From NCBI GenBank assembly GCA_002299585.1, contig DBOE01000022.1, positions 1-22,532 of the forward strand: a stretch of 22,532 nucleotides of DNA, read 5' to 3'. How positions within the stretch are numbered: the first letter of the stretch is position 1; the number at the start of each line of letters is the position of its first letter. The notes below the pieces were generated by a model. The model was not told the DNA's origin. It saw only the letters and a program-made list of their open reading frames with translations, and made no database searches. The position numbers and the translations under genes were made by a program. Source of the DNA: Hydrogenovibrio sp. UBA654. GTDB lineage: Bacteria; Pseudomonadota; Gammaproteobacteria; Thiomicrospirales; Thiomicrospiraceae. Below are positions 15,936 through 22,407 of the stretch, in pieces.

Positions 15936-16945
15936 TATTTATTACCCCACAGCCTAAAGCCTGCTATTAACAAACTCAATAAAAAAGCAACCGATAAAGG
16001 ATAGTGGTAGAGTTCGGTTTGTAATCTATATTGATAAATTTGATGTTCAGTTTGTTCTAGACGGTTTATTTCGTCATATATTTTGTTTAACTGTGCCGTG
16101 TTAGATGCTAGATAAAACTTACCGCCAGAAACTTTTGCTATTTTTTTTAAAGTAGCAATATCCATACTATGACCACTATTTAAAAATGCATCGATACTTG
16201 ACCTGCGAGCCTTGCCTATACCGATAGTGTAAATTTTTAAACCAAACTTTTTTGACTGTTCGGCAGCATCAAGTGGGCTAACTGCCCCTGCGGTATTACT
16301 ACCATCGGTTAAAAGAATTAGCACGGTTTTATTTTGATGGGTATTGGCAAGGTGTTTAAGAGTAATGCCAATAGCATCGCCAATAGCGGTATTATTACCA
16401 GCCATGCCGATTGCAGTTTCTTGTAAAAGCTGATTAACCGTGTTCAAATCATAGGTTAACGGGCTCTGGATAAAGGCTTGAGAACCAAAAACTACTAAGC
16501 CTAGTCGATCACCTTGGCGTTTGTTAATAAATTCAGCAACTACAGCTTTAACCGATGCTAGCCGGTTAACTTCTCGCCCATGTAGGAGCATATCTTCAGT
16601 TTCCATGCTGCCAGATAAATCTACTGCCAAAATCATATCTTTACCTGTGGCATTAAAACTGGTCGGCTTTATAAATAAAACCGGGCGACTAGCGGCAATA
16701 ATAACTAGTAGCCATATAATAAGATAAAATATAGGGATAGAATGTTTAGAGACCTTGGTTTGTAAAATAGCCAACTTTTCAGCACCTAATCTACCCATAA
16801 TTACTGGTGCTAGCAGGGAAACTTCTTGCCTAGCTGCTGGTTTAAATAATAAACGCACCATAAATGGTAAGGGTAAGATTGCGAAAACCCAAGGAGTAAT
16901 AAACTCCAACTGCTCAAAAAAACTAGAGAGATTAAACCAACTCAT
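15935..16945 (-). CDS. batA: BatA-like von Willebrand factor A membrane protein
   Basis: The 336-residue product has helices near residues 15-33 and 70-90, then a VWA domain with a perfect MIDAS motif DLSGSM (Asp109, Ser111, Ser113), a later GNNTAIGDAIG loop with the MIDAS Thr, and LLTDGSNTAG with the second Asp. A C-terminal membrane helix lies at about 312-333. This layout is typical of BatA/aerotolerance-type proteins, which are anchored in the inner membrane with the metal-dependent adhesion domain between the helices. The start overlaps the upstream DUF4381 gene by 4 bases and its stop overlaps the batB start by one, so expression is strictly operonic. Partners are probably BatB and the MoxR ATPase. 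No residue expected for metal binding is missing. Confidence 0.92.
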   Translation of the reverse strand: MSWFNLSSFFEQLEFITPWVFAILPLPFMVRLLFKPAARQEVSLLAPVIMGRLGAEKLAILQTKVSKHSIPIFYLIIWLLVIIAASRPVLFIKPTSFNATGKDMILAVDLSGSMETEDMLLHGREVNRLASVKAVVAEFINKRQGDRLGLVVFGSQAFIQSPLTYDLNTVNQLLQETAIGMAGNNTAIGDAIGITLKHLANTHQNKTVLILLTDGSNTAGAVSPLDAAEQSKKFGLKIYTIGIGKARRSSIDAFLNSGHSMDIATLKKIAKVSGGKFYLASNTAQLNKIYDEINRLEQTEHQIYQYRLQTELYHYPLSVAFLLSLLIAGFRLWGNK

Positions 16946-17427
16946 TTATGATGACCCTTAATCCAGCTTTGAGCATAGTTTAAAACGCTAGTTAATCTTT
17001 GTTTATCAAACTTAAAATCGGCTTGGTAATGAGCGTTAAAGTACTCAGCTAAATACTCAGGTTGATCAATGTAATTAGCAGTTTTTTGCAAAAAATCAAC
17101 CCATTTTTGACCAGTTAAATTAGCAATTGTTTTTCGCCCATAATGAGTTATTGATACCTGTTTTAGCAGATGATTTGCCACCTCTATTTGTTGCTGTGGC
17201 GTGCTGGCTTGTTGCATAGCTTGTTTATATAAAATTTGTGCTTCACGACGATACTGGTTTGATTTATGGCTGGTATAAACTGCCCAACTTATACCCACAA
17301 TTAAACCTATTAAGCCAGTTAATAAGGTAGCAAAGCTAAAAGATGGCGGCCACCAACCAACAGGATTTGGAGTGATTATGTCTTGCATTTGTGCAAGTAA
17401 TTGCTGAATTTCTGGATCTATTGGCAT
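16942..17427 (-). CDS. DUF4381 family membrane protein
   Basis: A 161-residue protein that starts MPIDPEIQQLLAQMQDI, then NPVGWWPPSF, then one membrane helix at about residues 30-50 (FATLLTGLIGLIVGISWAVY), and a helical soluble part with GQKWVDFLQ near residue 107. The WWPP motif before the helix and the position between DUF58 and batA genes are characteristic of DUF4381, a regular partner of MoxR-VWA operons. Its biochemical role is unknown; it may tether the complex to the membrane. It starts 2 nt after the DUF58 stop and overlaps batA by 4 bases. Confidence 0.85.
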   Translation of the reverse strand: MPIDPEIQQLLAQMQDIITPNPVGWWPPSFSFATLLTGLIGLIVGISWAVYTSHKSNQYRREAQILYKQAMQQASTPQQQIEVANHLLKQVSITHYGRKTIANLTGQKWVDFLQKTANYIDQPEYLAEYFNAHYQADFKFDKQRLTSVLNYAQSWIKGHHK

Positions 17428-17429
17428 AA

Positions 17430-18341
17430 TTAATTAATCACCTTTTGAGCTAATAATTCAGCAACAGGATCTCGGCTAGAGTCAACTTCAATCACAGGAA
17501 TATGAAATTTCCCACAGTTATTTTTTAGCTCTTGCCAAGCATTATCATAGGCTAGCTTATATTCATTATGCAGCAAGCCAGCATTAAAGTTAAGTTTAGC
17601 TAAGCCATTAGAAAAACTAAATAAACCAGTTTTTGGTAAGTTTTTTTCTAAAGGATCAAACAGATGAATTAATACCACTTGATTGCGTTTTTTTAAATGC
17701 GATAACTGTTGAAAAAAATCAGCAGGCTGCTTTAAAAAATCGCCAATTAAAAATAAACGATTACCAGAATCAACTTGTTTATAAACCAGCTCAAGCTGTT
17801 GTGTCCAAAGATTTTCAGGAGATGATGAAGTACCAATCGGCGAAGTAGTTTGTGCTTGTAGCTCTATACTATTATTTAAAAACTGCAACAAAAACTTATG
17901 ATTTTGTTTAGCTTTTTGCCAGTAGGATTGTTGATTATTAAATACCTGTCCACCAAATTTATCACCATGATTTAAAGCAATCCAGCCGATAATGGCACTA
18001 ATATTCATTGCTTGCACAGATTTAAATCTAACTTGGCTACCAAAAAATAATCTTGAGCTTTGTTCGGTTATGCAAATAATTGGTTTTTCTAATTCTTCGG
18101 TAAAAACTTTAGTGTGAGTTTTTTGGGTTCTAGCACTAACTTTCCAATCAATATGGCGAATTTCATCACCTGCTTGGTATTCCCGAACCTCGGTAAACGA
18201 CATCCCTCTACCTTTACGAATGGCTTGGTGATACCCCCCCTTAGCGGAAATTAAGGTTTGTTGATGACTAAGTTTTTTGCGTTTTACTAGAAAACGAAAG
18301 CCTAATAAGTCAGTAATATTAGAATAGATGCCGTTTTGCAT
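17430..18341 (-). CDS. DUF58 protein (MoxR partner)
   Basis: The 303-residue product contains the DUF58 hallmark REYQAGDEIRHIDWKVSART at residues 53-72, followed by LEKPIICITEQSSRLFFGS, which opens a degenerate VWA-like fold (no intact MIDAS). There are no clear membrane helices, so it is probably cytoplasmic or peripheral. DUF58 genes almost always sit directly after moxR and before VWA genes, as here (7 nt after moxR, 2 nt before DUF4381). The family is thought to be a client or adaptor of the MoxR AAA+ ATPase. The start at 18341 has no strong ribosome site and probably relies on coupling with moxR. A G7 run (C7 at 18234-18240 on the + strand) encodes Gly35-Gly36. The frame is intact. Confidence 0.9.
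   Translation of the reverse strand: MQNGIYSNITDLLGFRFLVKRKKLSHQQTLISAKGGYHQAIRKGRGMSFTEVREYQAGDEIRHIDWKVSARTQKTHTKVFTEELEKPIICITEQSSRLFFGSQVRFKSVQAMNISAIIGWIALNHGDKFGGQVFNNQQSYWQKAKQNHKFLLQFLNNSIELQAQTTSPIGTSSSPENLWTQQLELVYKQVDSGNRLFLIGDFLKQPADFFQQLSHLKKRNQVVLIHLFDPLEKNLPKTGLFSFSNGLAKLNFNAGLLHNEYKLAYDNAWQELKNNCGKFHIPVIEVDSSRDPVAELLAQKVIN
18234..18240 (-). repeat. Poly-G tract (G7 on coding strand) in the DUF58 gene
   Basis: Seven consecutive C on the + strand read as AAG GGG GGG TAT on the coding strand (Lys-Gly-Gly-Tyr), near the N-terminus of the protein, so any slippage would abolish almost the whole product. Confidence 0.85.
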
Positions 18342-18348
18342 AACTAAT

Positions 18349-19332
18349 TTAAATAACTGGCACGAGGCTTAATAATTCATCAACAATACTATCGGCAGTT
18401 TTGCCAGCAGCTTCACCCTCAAAGCTAACTAATAACCTATGGCGAAAAACATCATGCACTACCTCTTGCACATCATCAGGGCTTACAAAGTCTTGACCTT
18501 TTAGCCAAGCATAAGCCCTTGCACCACGAGATAAAGCTAAAGTAGCCCTTGGACTAACCCCATATTCAATATGTTTACCAAGCTCTGTATCATAGTTTTG
18601 TGCTTGTCTTGTTGCGACTACCAACTCAATTAAATAGGTTTTAGTATCTTCAGACATGTGTAAATTAAGTATTTCCTCTCTAGCAGCAAATAAATCAGTC
18701 TGAGAGACTGGCTTAAATTTTTCTTGGCTAATTTGCCTTGCCTCATCCTCAACTAACTGCAATATTTTTCGCTCAGCATCCCTATCAGGGTAATCAATCA
18801 CCACATGCATCATAAATCTATCCAGCTGGGCTTCTGGCAGCGGATAGGTTCCCTCCTGCTCAATTGGGTTTTGGGTAGCCATAACCATAAATAGTTTTTC
18901 TAAAGCAATCGAGTGCTTACCAACCGTTACTTGATCCTCTGCCATAGCCTCTAATAAAGCAGACTGCACCTTAGCAGGGGCACGATTAATTTCATCAGCT
19001 AAAATTAGATTATGAAAAATAGGCCCCTTTTGTAACACAAATTCACCAGTTTCTTGGCGATAAATTTCAGTACCTGTAATATCTGAGGGCAATAAATCGG
19101 GGGTAAACTGAATGCGGTGATAATCACCCTCAATTAAATCTGCCAAAGTACGGATAGCCTTAGTTTTAGCCAGCCCAGGAGGGCCTTCTACCAATAGATG
19201 ACCATCTGCCAATAACCCCATTACCATCCGTTCGGTTAAATGTGGTTGCCCAATAATATGGCGATTAAGTTCAGCTAATAGCTGTTGGAATTTAGTGGTT
19301 AAAGAATTATTGCTAGTGGAATTGTTAGTCAT
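18349..19332 (-). CDS. moxR: MoxR-family AAA+ ATPase
   Basis: The 327-residue AAA+ ATPase heads the operon. The Walker A motif is GPPGLAKT (residues 50-57), Walker B is LILADEINRAP (Asp113-Glu114), and sensor 1 is VMATQNP within FMVMATQNPIEQEGTYPLPEAQLDRFM, a MoxR signature. The C-terminal lid includes SPRATLALSRGARAYAWL. MoxR proteins are chaperone-like ATPases thought to remodel or activate VWA proteins; here the partners are the DUF58, BatA and BatB products downstream. It starts with ATG at 19332. A -10-like TATAAT lies 30-35 nt upstream on the same strand. Downstream genes follow with spacings of 7 nt or less, so one promoter probably serves the six genes. Confidence 0.95.
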   Translation of the reverse strand: MTNNSTSNNSLTTKFQQLLAELNRHIIGQPHLTERMVMGLLADGHLLVEGPPGLAKTKAIRTLADLIEGDYHRIQFTPDLLPSDITGTEIYRQETGEFVLQKGPIFHNLILADEINRAPAKVQSALLEAMAEDQVTVGKHSIALEKLFMVMATQNPIEQEGTYPLPEAQLDRFMMHVVIDYPDRDAERKILQLVEDEARQISQEKFKPVSQTDLFAAREEILNLHMSEDTKTYLIELVVATRQAQNYDTELGKHIEYGVSPRATLALSRGARAYAWLKGQDFVSPDDVQEVVHDVFRHRLLVSFEGEAAGKTADSIVDELLSLVPVI

Positions 19333-19361
19333 GGTTAGTTTTCAAAAAAATTAAAAACATA

Positions 19362-19367
19362 ATTATA
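19362..19367 (-). promoter_or_regulatory. Probable -10 element for the moxR-bat operon
   Basis: A consensus TATAAT on the - strand lies in the 79-nt gap between queF and moxR, preceded directly by GGTG. Transcription would start near 19355, leaving a leader of about 23 nt. No good -35 hexamer is found at the usual distance, so the call is moderate. Confidence 0.45.
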
Positions 19368-19411
19368 CACCAAATGTCTTCTTAAAATCATGTAAAAAAT
19401 CTTGAAATTAT

Positions 19412-20239
19412 CTATTGCCTTGCCAGCCTAGTTAAATCAAATTCATACTCAAAATTGGAACGGTAAGGATTAATATCTACCCCCCCCCTCCTTACATACC
19501 TAGCATAAACAGTTAGGTTTTTAGGACAGCAATATTGCATAATATCAGTAAATATACGCTCAACACACTGCTCATGAAATTCATTATGATTACGAAAAGA
19601 AATCAAATATTTCAATAGATTTTGATGGTTAATTTTTTTACCCTGATAATGAATTAACACCGAACCCCAGTCAGGTTGCCCCGTGACTAAACAGTTAGAT
19701 TTTAAAAGGTTGGAATAGAGGGTTTCTGTAACCTCTGTATCTTCGGTAGTTAATAAATTAGGGCTTACTTGGTAGCTATCCACCTCAATATCAAGCTCAT
19801 CTAAACAATCTCCAGCCATTACGCCAGTTATTTCATTTATTTGCTCCAGCTTACGGACATCAGCGTAAACTTGCGTGCCTGATACCTTGCTTAAATCTGT
19901 TTCCCAAAGCTGTACTACCTCATTTTCAGAGCTAAAACGGCTACCATTAAAAGAGTTTAAATAAAGTTTAAACGATTTAGATTCGATTATATTGGCAGCT
20001 TCTGCATTAAAAGAAAACTCCACAATCCGTACTTCTGGCTTGCCTTTAGCATTTAACCAAGAAACTTCATAAGCCGTCCAAATATCTAAACCGACAAAAG
20101 GCAAAGAATTTAAATCAAAACCTAGTTCATCACGGTTTTCTTGACGAGGGATAGCAAACAATAAGCTAGCATCATATTGCTGGCAATAGCTGGTAGCTTG
20201 CCCAAGATTACTTTGTTTGGCAGAAGAATTATTGTTCAT
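19412..20239 (-). CDS. queF: NADPH-dependent 7-cyano-7-deazaguanine reductase (long form)
   Basis: QueF reduces preQ0 to preQ1 in queuosine biosynthesis (cytoplasm). The 275-residue product is the long, two-domain YqcD type found in E. coli (282 residues). Key residues are visible: ESKSFKLY (residues 86-93), the NADPH/substrate motif; Cys183 in SNCLVTGQPDWGS, which forms the thioimide; Asp190, the general acid; and His221-Glu222 in NEFHEQCVERIF. The C-terminal RRGGVDINPYRS motif is intact. The RRGG codons contain a G9 run (C9 at 19480-19488 on the + strand). The gene lies upstream of moxR on the same strand with a 79-nt gap and is divergent from a small membrane protein gene. No preQ1 riboswitch fits the short leader. 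Confidence 0.96.
   Translation of the reverse strand: MNNNSSAKQSNLGQATSYCQQYDASLLFAIPRQENRDELGFDLNSLPFVGLDIWTAYEVSWLNAKGKPEVRIVEFSFNAEAANIIESKSFKLYLNSFNGSRFSSENEVVQLWETDLSKVSGTQVYADVRKLEQINEITGVMAGDCLDELDIEVDSYQVSPNLLTTEDTEVTETLYSNLLKSNCLVTGQPDWGSVLIHYQGKKINHQNLLKYLISFRNHNEFHEQCVERIFTDIMQYCCPKNLTVYARYVRRGGVDINPYRSNFEYEFDLTRLARQ
19480..19488 (-). repeat. Poly-G tract (G9 on coding strand) in queF
   Basis: Nine consecutive C on the + strand read as AGG GGG GGG GTA on the coding strand, in the conserved RRGGVDINPY motif. With eight G the next codon is TAG; with ten G the frame reaches TAA two codons later. Either slip removes the conserved C-terminal 20 or so residues. Confidence 0.9.
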
Positions 20240-20270
20240 TTCAGTTTCATTTTTATGAGAATATACTGCT

Positions 20271-20278
20271 ATTATAAT
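20271..20278. promoter_or_regulatory. Symmetric ATTATAAT in the queF divergent gap, possible -10 on either strand
   Basis: The 52-nt gap between queF and the small divergent gene contains the palindrome ATTATAAT, giving a TATAAT on each strand. On the - strand it would start queF mRNA near 20264, a leader of about 25 nt. On the + strand the start point would fall on the AGGA of the small gene, so that use is less likely. -35 elements are weak on both sides. Confidence 0.35.
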
Positions 20279-20291
20279 TTAGGATAAAAAA

Positions 20292-20486
20292 ATGTTAACA
20301 ACTTTAATTTTGGGTATTTTATTAACCGCTGTTACGCAGGGCATTTTATGGGGCGGATTTATTTTTTTTAGAAGGTTTAAAAGATTTGATTTTTTAAATA
20401 GTCGCCAAGCCAATAAAGTAGTGTTACAGCTTACTTTAATTCTATATTTTGTTTGCTTGGTTTTAACTATTTACTTTATGTTTTAA
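20292..20486 (+). CDS. Small two-helix membrane protein, unknown function
   Basis: A 64-residue protein with hydrophobic segments at about residues 3-25 (LTTLILGILLTAVTQGILWG) and 43-63 (VLQLTLILYFVCLVLTIYF), separated by a basic loop (RRFKRFDFLNSRQANK). The ATG has AGGA 7 nt upstream, and there is no competing gene on the other strand. The basic loop suggests that both termini face the periplasm. I do not recognise the family. It is divergent from queF, and the nearest gene downstream is the frameshifted fic gene on the opposite strand. Good ribosome site, coherent helix-loop-helix pattern and natural codon use support a real gene, but its size keeps confidence moderate. Confidence 0.6.
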   Translation: MLTTLILGILLTAVTQGILWGGFIFFRRFKRFDFLNSRQANKVVLQLTLILYFVCLVLTIYFMF

Positions 20487-20628
20487 ATATTGTAAATTTG
20501 GCTAAGTGCCGTAGGGTGTGGCTTATAGCTCATTGTTTCGCCGTTATGACTTTTGACAATAACCAGCTATTGCCTGCAAGACATGCCTAAAATTGATAAG
20601 CTAGAAGTCCATGCAGAATTTCAATCAG
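20487..20628. other. Intergenic stretch between small membrane protein gene and fic
   Basis: No gene is confidently seen here. A 28-codon frame starting at ATG 20583 and running into the fic 3' end (+ strand, to 20669) reads like the beginning of a protein (MPKIDKLEVHAEFQSVIQFL) but has no ribosome site; it may be a gene remnant. An imperfect stem around 20500-20530 lacks a T-run and is not a convincing terminator. Confidence 0.4.
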
Positions 20629-21496
20629 TTATTCAGTTTCTCCTATCATCCAAATACCTTTTTCGATAAAGGCGGCTATAGTATGTCTTTTTGCTTTATT
20701 TATGAGGTTTGGATGTGAGAGTTTATGGCTTTTTGCGTAAGCATTAAGCATGACTATATTTAAACCTTTTAAGTATGCCAATCTCTTAAAGTAGCTGTTT
20801 ACTAATGCTCTATAAACTATCTGTTCCATAATCTCAGTTTTTCCTGACATATTAAACTCTTGAAATGCCTTGTAATACTCTTGTCTGTCCAAAAATCTAA
20901 TGTTTATAGGCACATAATTTTCTCGAATAAGTAAGTAGTTATTGAGGCTTCGCCCTATGCGTCCATTACCATCAAGGAATGGATGAAGGCTATCAAAGTC
21001 TAGGTGGAATCGTGCTACCCTCTCCACTATGCTTTTAGAAACATTAGCATTGTATGTTATAAAAAATTGTTCTAAATCATCAGCTATCAGAGATGGGGCA
21101 AGAGCTATATGGTTGCCAACCCTAACATATTCATTTCCTCTTCTAAATCTACCGGCGATATTATTGTTGATGTTAGAGATGAGGGTTTTATGTAAAAATA
21201 GTATCATCTCTGAACTTAGCTCTTTATCTTTGGCGTTGTTGTCTATATATTCTGTAACACTGGCTAGATTTTTTGCTTCATAAATCTCTCTTTCTGACAC
21301 ATACCTATCTAAATCGATTTGTAATAAGATTTTTTCTGTTTCTTCTATGCTTAGCGTTGAGTTTTCAATGGCATTTGAGTTATATACCTGCTCAAAGACT
21401 TCAGTCTCAGATATGAAGTTGTTGTTTGCCTATGGCGTACTGAAAGTATTCTTTTCTTAGGCTGTCTATTTTGCTAGTTTGTTTTTTCGTTAACAT
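20629..21496 (-). pseudogene. Fic-family AMPylator-type gene, frameshifted near its 5' end
   Basis: The main body is a Fic domain with the active motif HPFLDGNGRIGR (catalytic His, phosphate-binding GNGR) and the upstream AGRFRRGNEYVRVGNH segment. A continuous frame of 266 residues runs from 21429 to 20629 but has no start of its own: it is preceded by TAG at 21432-21430, and the first usable start codon inside is a GTG at 21300, which would cut off the conserved NSNAIENSTLS segment, usual in Fic proteins and sometimes inhibitory. In the neighbouring frame an ATG at 21496 gives MLTKKQTSKIDSLRKEYFQY and then hits TGA at 21407-21409. Removing one base around 21410-21430, in the CAACAACAAC-like stretch, joins both into about 289 residues. 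So the gene is either a recent frameshift mutant or a sequencing error. Fic proteins transfer AMP or other groups to protein hydroxyls; the target here is unknown and no antitoxin gene is adjacent. The C-terminus (GIWMIGETE) looks complete. Confidence 0.8.
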
Positions 21497-21804
21497 AGTG
21501 GTATTTTAGAGAATTTTAACGATTAATCAACAAAAATAGTTAAACAAAGTGAAATAAGCATTTTTTTAATGATTATATCAATCGATAACCCCTTTGGTTG
21601 CATAATTGGCTTACCACTCAACATCACAACCCAATCTTTATTTCCTTTTAATAGCTAATATCAAGTATAATAAAAGCACACAAAAACAGTAAGAAAATAG
21701 TTGATTTGTTGACTACAAACAAGTCTAATAGATTTTACTAATGAATTTTTCTTTATAATAGCCGTTAGATATAAAATACCATCCGTTAATATAGCGAAAT
21801 AAAA
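21497..21804. other. Intergenic region between fic and psiE-like gene
   Basis: About 300 AT-rich bases with no convincing reading frame on either strand. On the + strand a TATAAT at 21754-21759 lies 46 nt upstream of the psiE-like ATG and is the best promoter element, though with a weak -35. A TTGACT at 21709-21714 has no -10 at proper spacing. On the - strand TTGATT and TAAAAT (21503-21508) at 16 nt could drive fic but would place the mRNA start at its ATG. No Pho-box repeat was found. Confidence 0.5.
21754..21759 (+). promoter_or_regulatory. Possible -10 element for the psiE-like gene
   Basis: A consensus TATAAT at 21754-21759 would start transcription near 21766, giving a leader of about 40 nt. 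The -35 region at 16-18 nt upstream is poor, so an activator would be needed or the call is wrong. Confidence 0.35.
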
Positions 21805-22272
21805 ATGAAAAAACATGATGAGTTGCCGATAACGCATGAAGACCCTTTAATTTCTTTTTTACACATAGCAATTAAAGTAGCTGTACGAATTTTAGCCATA
21901 TTGATGGTATTAGTTATTTTCTGGGGTGTCGCTGATGTTGTTTATGTTCTCTACGAACAACTCATACTGCCACCTTTTATGCTACTTGATATATCCGATA
22001 TATTGAAGGTATTCGCTGCATTTTTAACTGTGTTAATAGCAATTGAAATCTATCAAAATATTGTCCTGTATTTAAGGACGGATGTAATTCCCATAAAGTT
22101 AGTTGTTGCAACTGCTTTAATGGCTATTTCAAGAAAAGTTATTATATTTGATTTTAAAGAAGTAAGTCCTATGTATGTTCTAGCAACTAGCGCAGTTGTT
22201 TTAGCCTTAGGAGTAACGTACTTCCTATTGAGTGAAAAATACGAAAAAAAAATAGACAGTAAAGCCAGTTAA
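21805..22272 (+). CDS. PsiE-family membrane protein
   Basis: The 155-residue product has four predicted membrane helices: about residues 25-50, 65-88 (ILKVFAAFLTVLIAIEIYQNIVLYL), 97-113 and 124-142. The stretch DISDILKVFAAFL ... YLRTDVIPIKLVVATALMAISRKVIIFDF is characteristic of the phosphate-starvation-inducible PsiE family, inner-membrane proteins of unknown biochemical function. In E. coli psiE is controlled by PhoB and CRP; no Pho box could be recognised here, so the phosphate link should not be assumed. The ATG start is the first in frame and fits the hydrophilic N-terminal segment MKKHDELPITHEDP, but the ribosome site is weak. The gene stands alone between a broken fic gene and an IS3-family transposase end. 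A hairpin 20 nt after the stop may end its transcript. Confidence 0.85.
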   Translation: MKKHDELPITHEDPLISFLHIAIKVAVRILAILMVLVIFWGVADVVYVLYEQLILPPFMLLDISDILKVFAAFLTVLIAIEIYQNIVLYLRTDVIPIKLVVATALMAISRKVIIFDFKEVSPMYVLATSAVVLALGVTYFLLSEKYEKKIDSKAS

Positions 22273-22291
22273 ATTATATCTAACAATTAAA

Positions 22292-22318
22292 ATACACTCA
22301 TCAAGAAAAAGAGTGTAT
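22292..22318. terminator. Hairpin after psiE-like gene, possible bidirectional terminator
   Basis: An 8-bp perfect inverted repeat, ATACACTC / GAGTGTAT, with an 11-nt loop. On the - strand it is followed by TTTTAATTGTT, so it could end transcripts coming from the transposase side; on the + strand the following bases (CTTATT) are less T-rich. The stem is AT-rich, so the strength is uncertain. Confidence 0.5.
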
Positions 22319-22407
22319 CTTATTGGAATTGCAACACTAAACCGACACAAAGATTAATTATTTTCCGTTAATTGGCTAATTCGGTCTCTGTAATCTTTTT
22401 TGTATTC
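22319..22407. other. Expected IS3-family element end region
   Basis: Non-coding bases between the hairpin after the psiE-like gene and the transposase stop. They should contain the IS terminal inverted repeat and a 3-4 bp target duplication, which cannot be recognised from one end only. Confidence 0.4.

Noticed and set aside
20240..20291. preQ1 riboswitch before queF
   Set aside because: The gap is only 52 nt including the promoter, and no pseudoknot-like C-rich stem with A-rich tail is visible.
20487..20580. tRNA or small RNA gene after the small membrane protein
   Set aside because: No cloverleaf, no strong hairpin with T-run; only an imperfect short stem.
20629..21300. Fic as part of a toxin-antitoxin pair
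   Set aside because: No small antitoxin-like gene lies next to it; the N-terminal NSNAIE segment suggests a self-contained Fic protein.
21497..21804. Pho box upstream of the psiE-like gene
   Set aside because: No pair of CTGTCAT-like 7-mers with 4-nt spacing was found.
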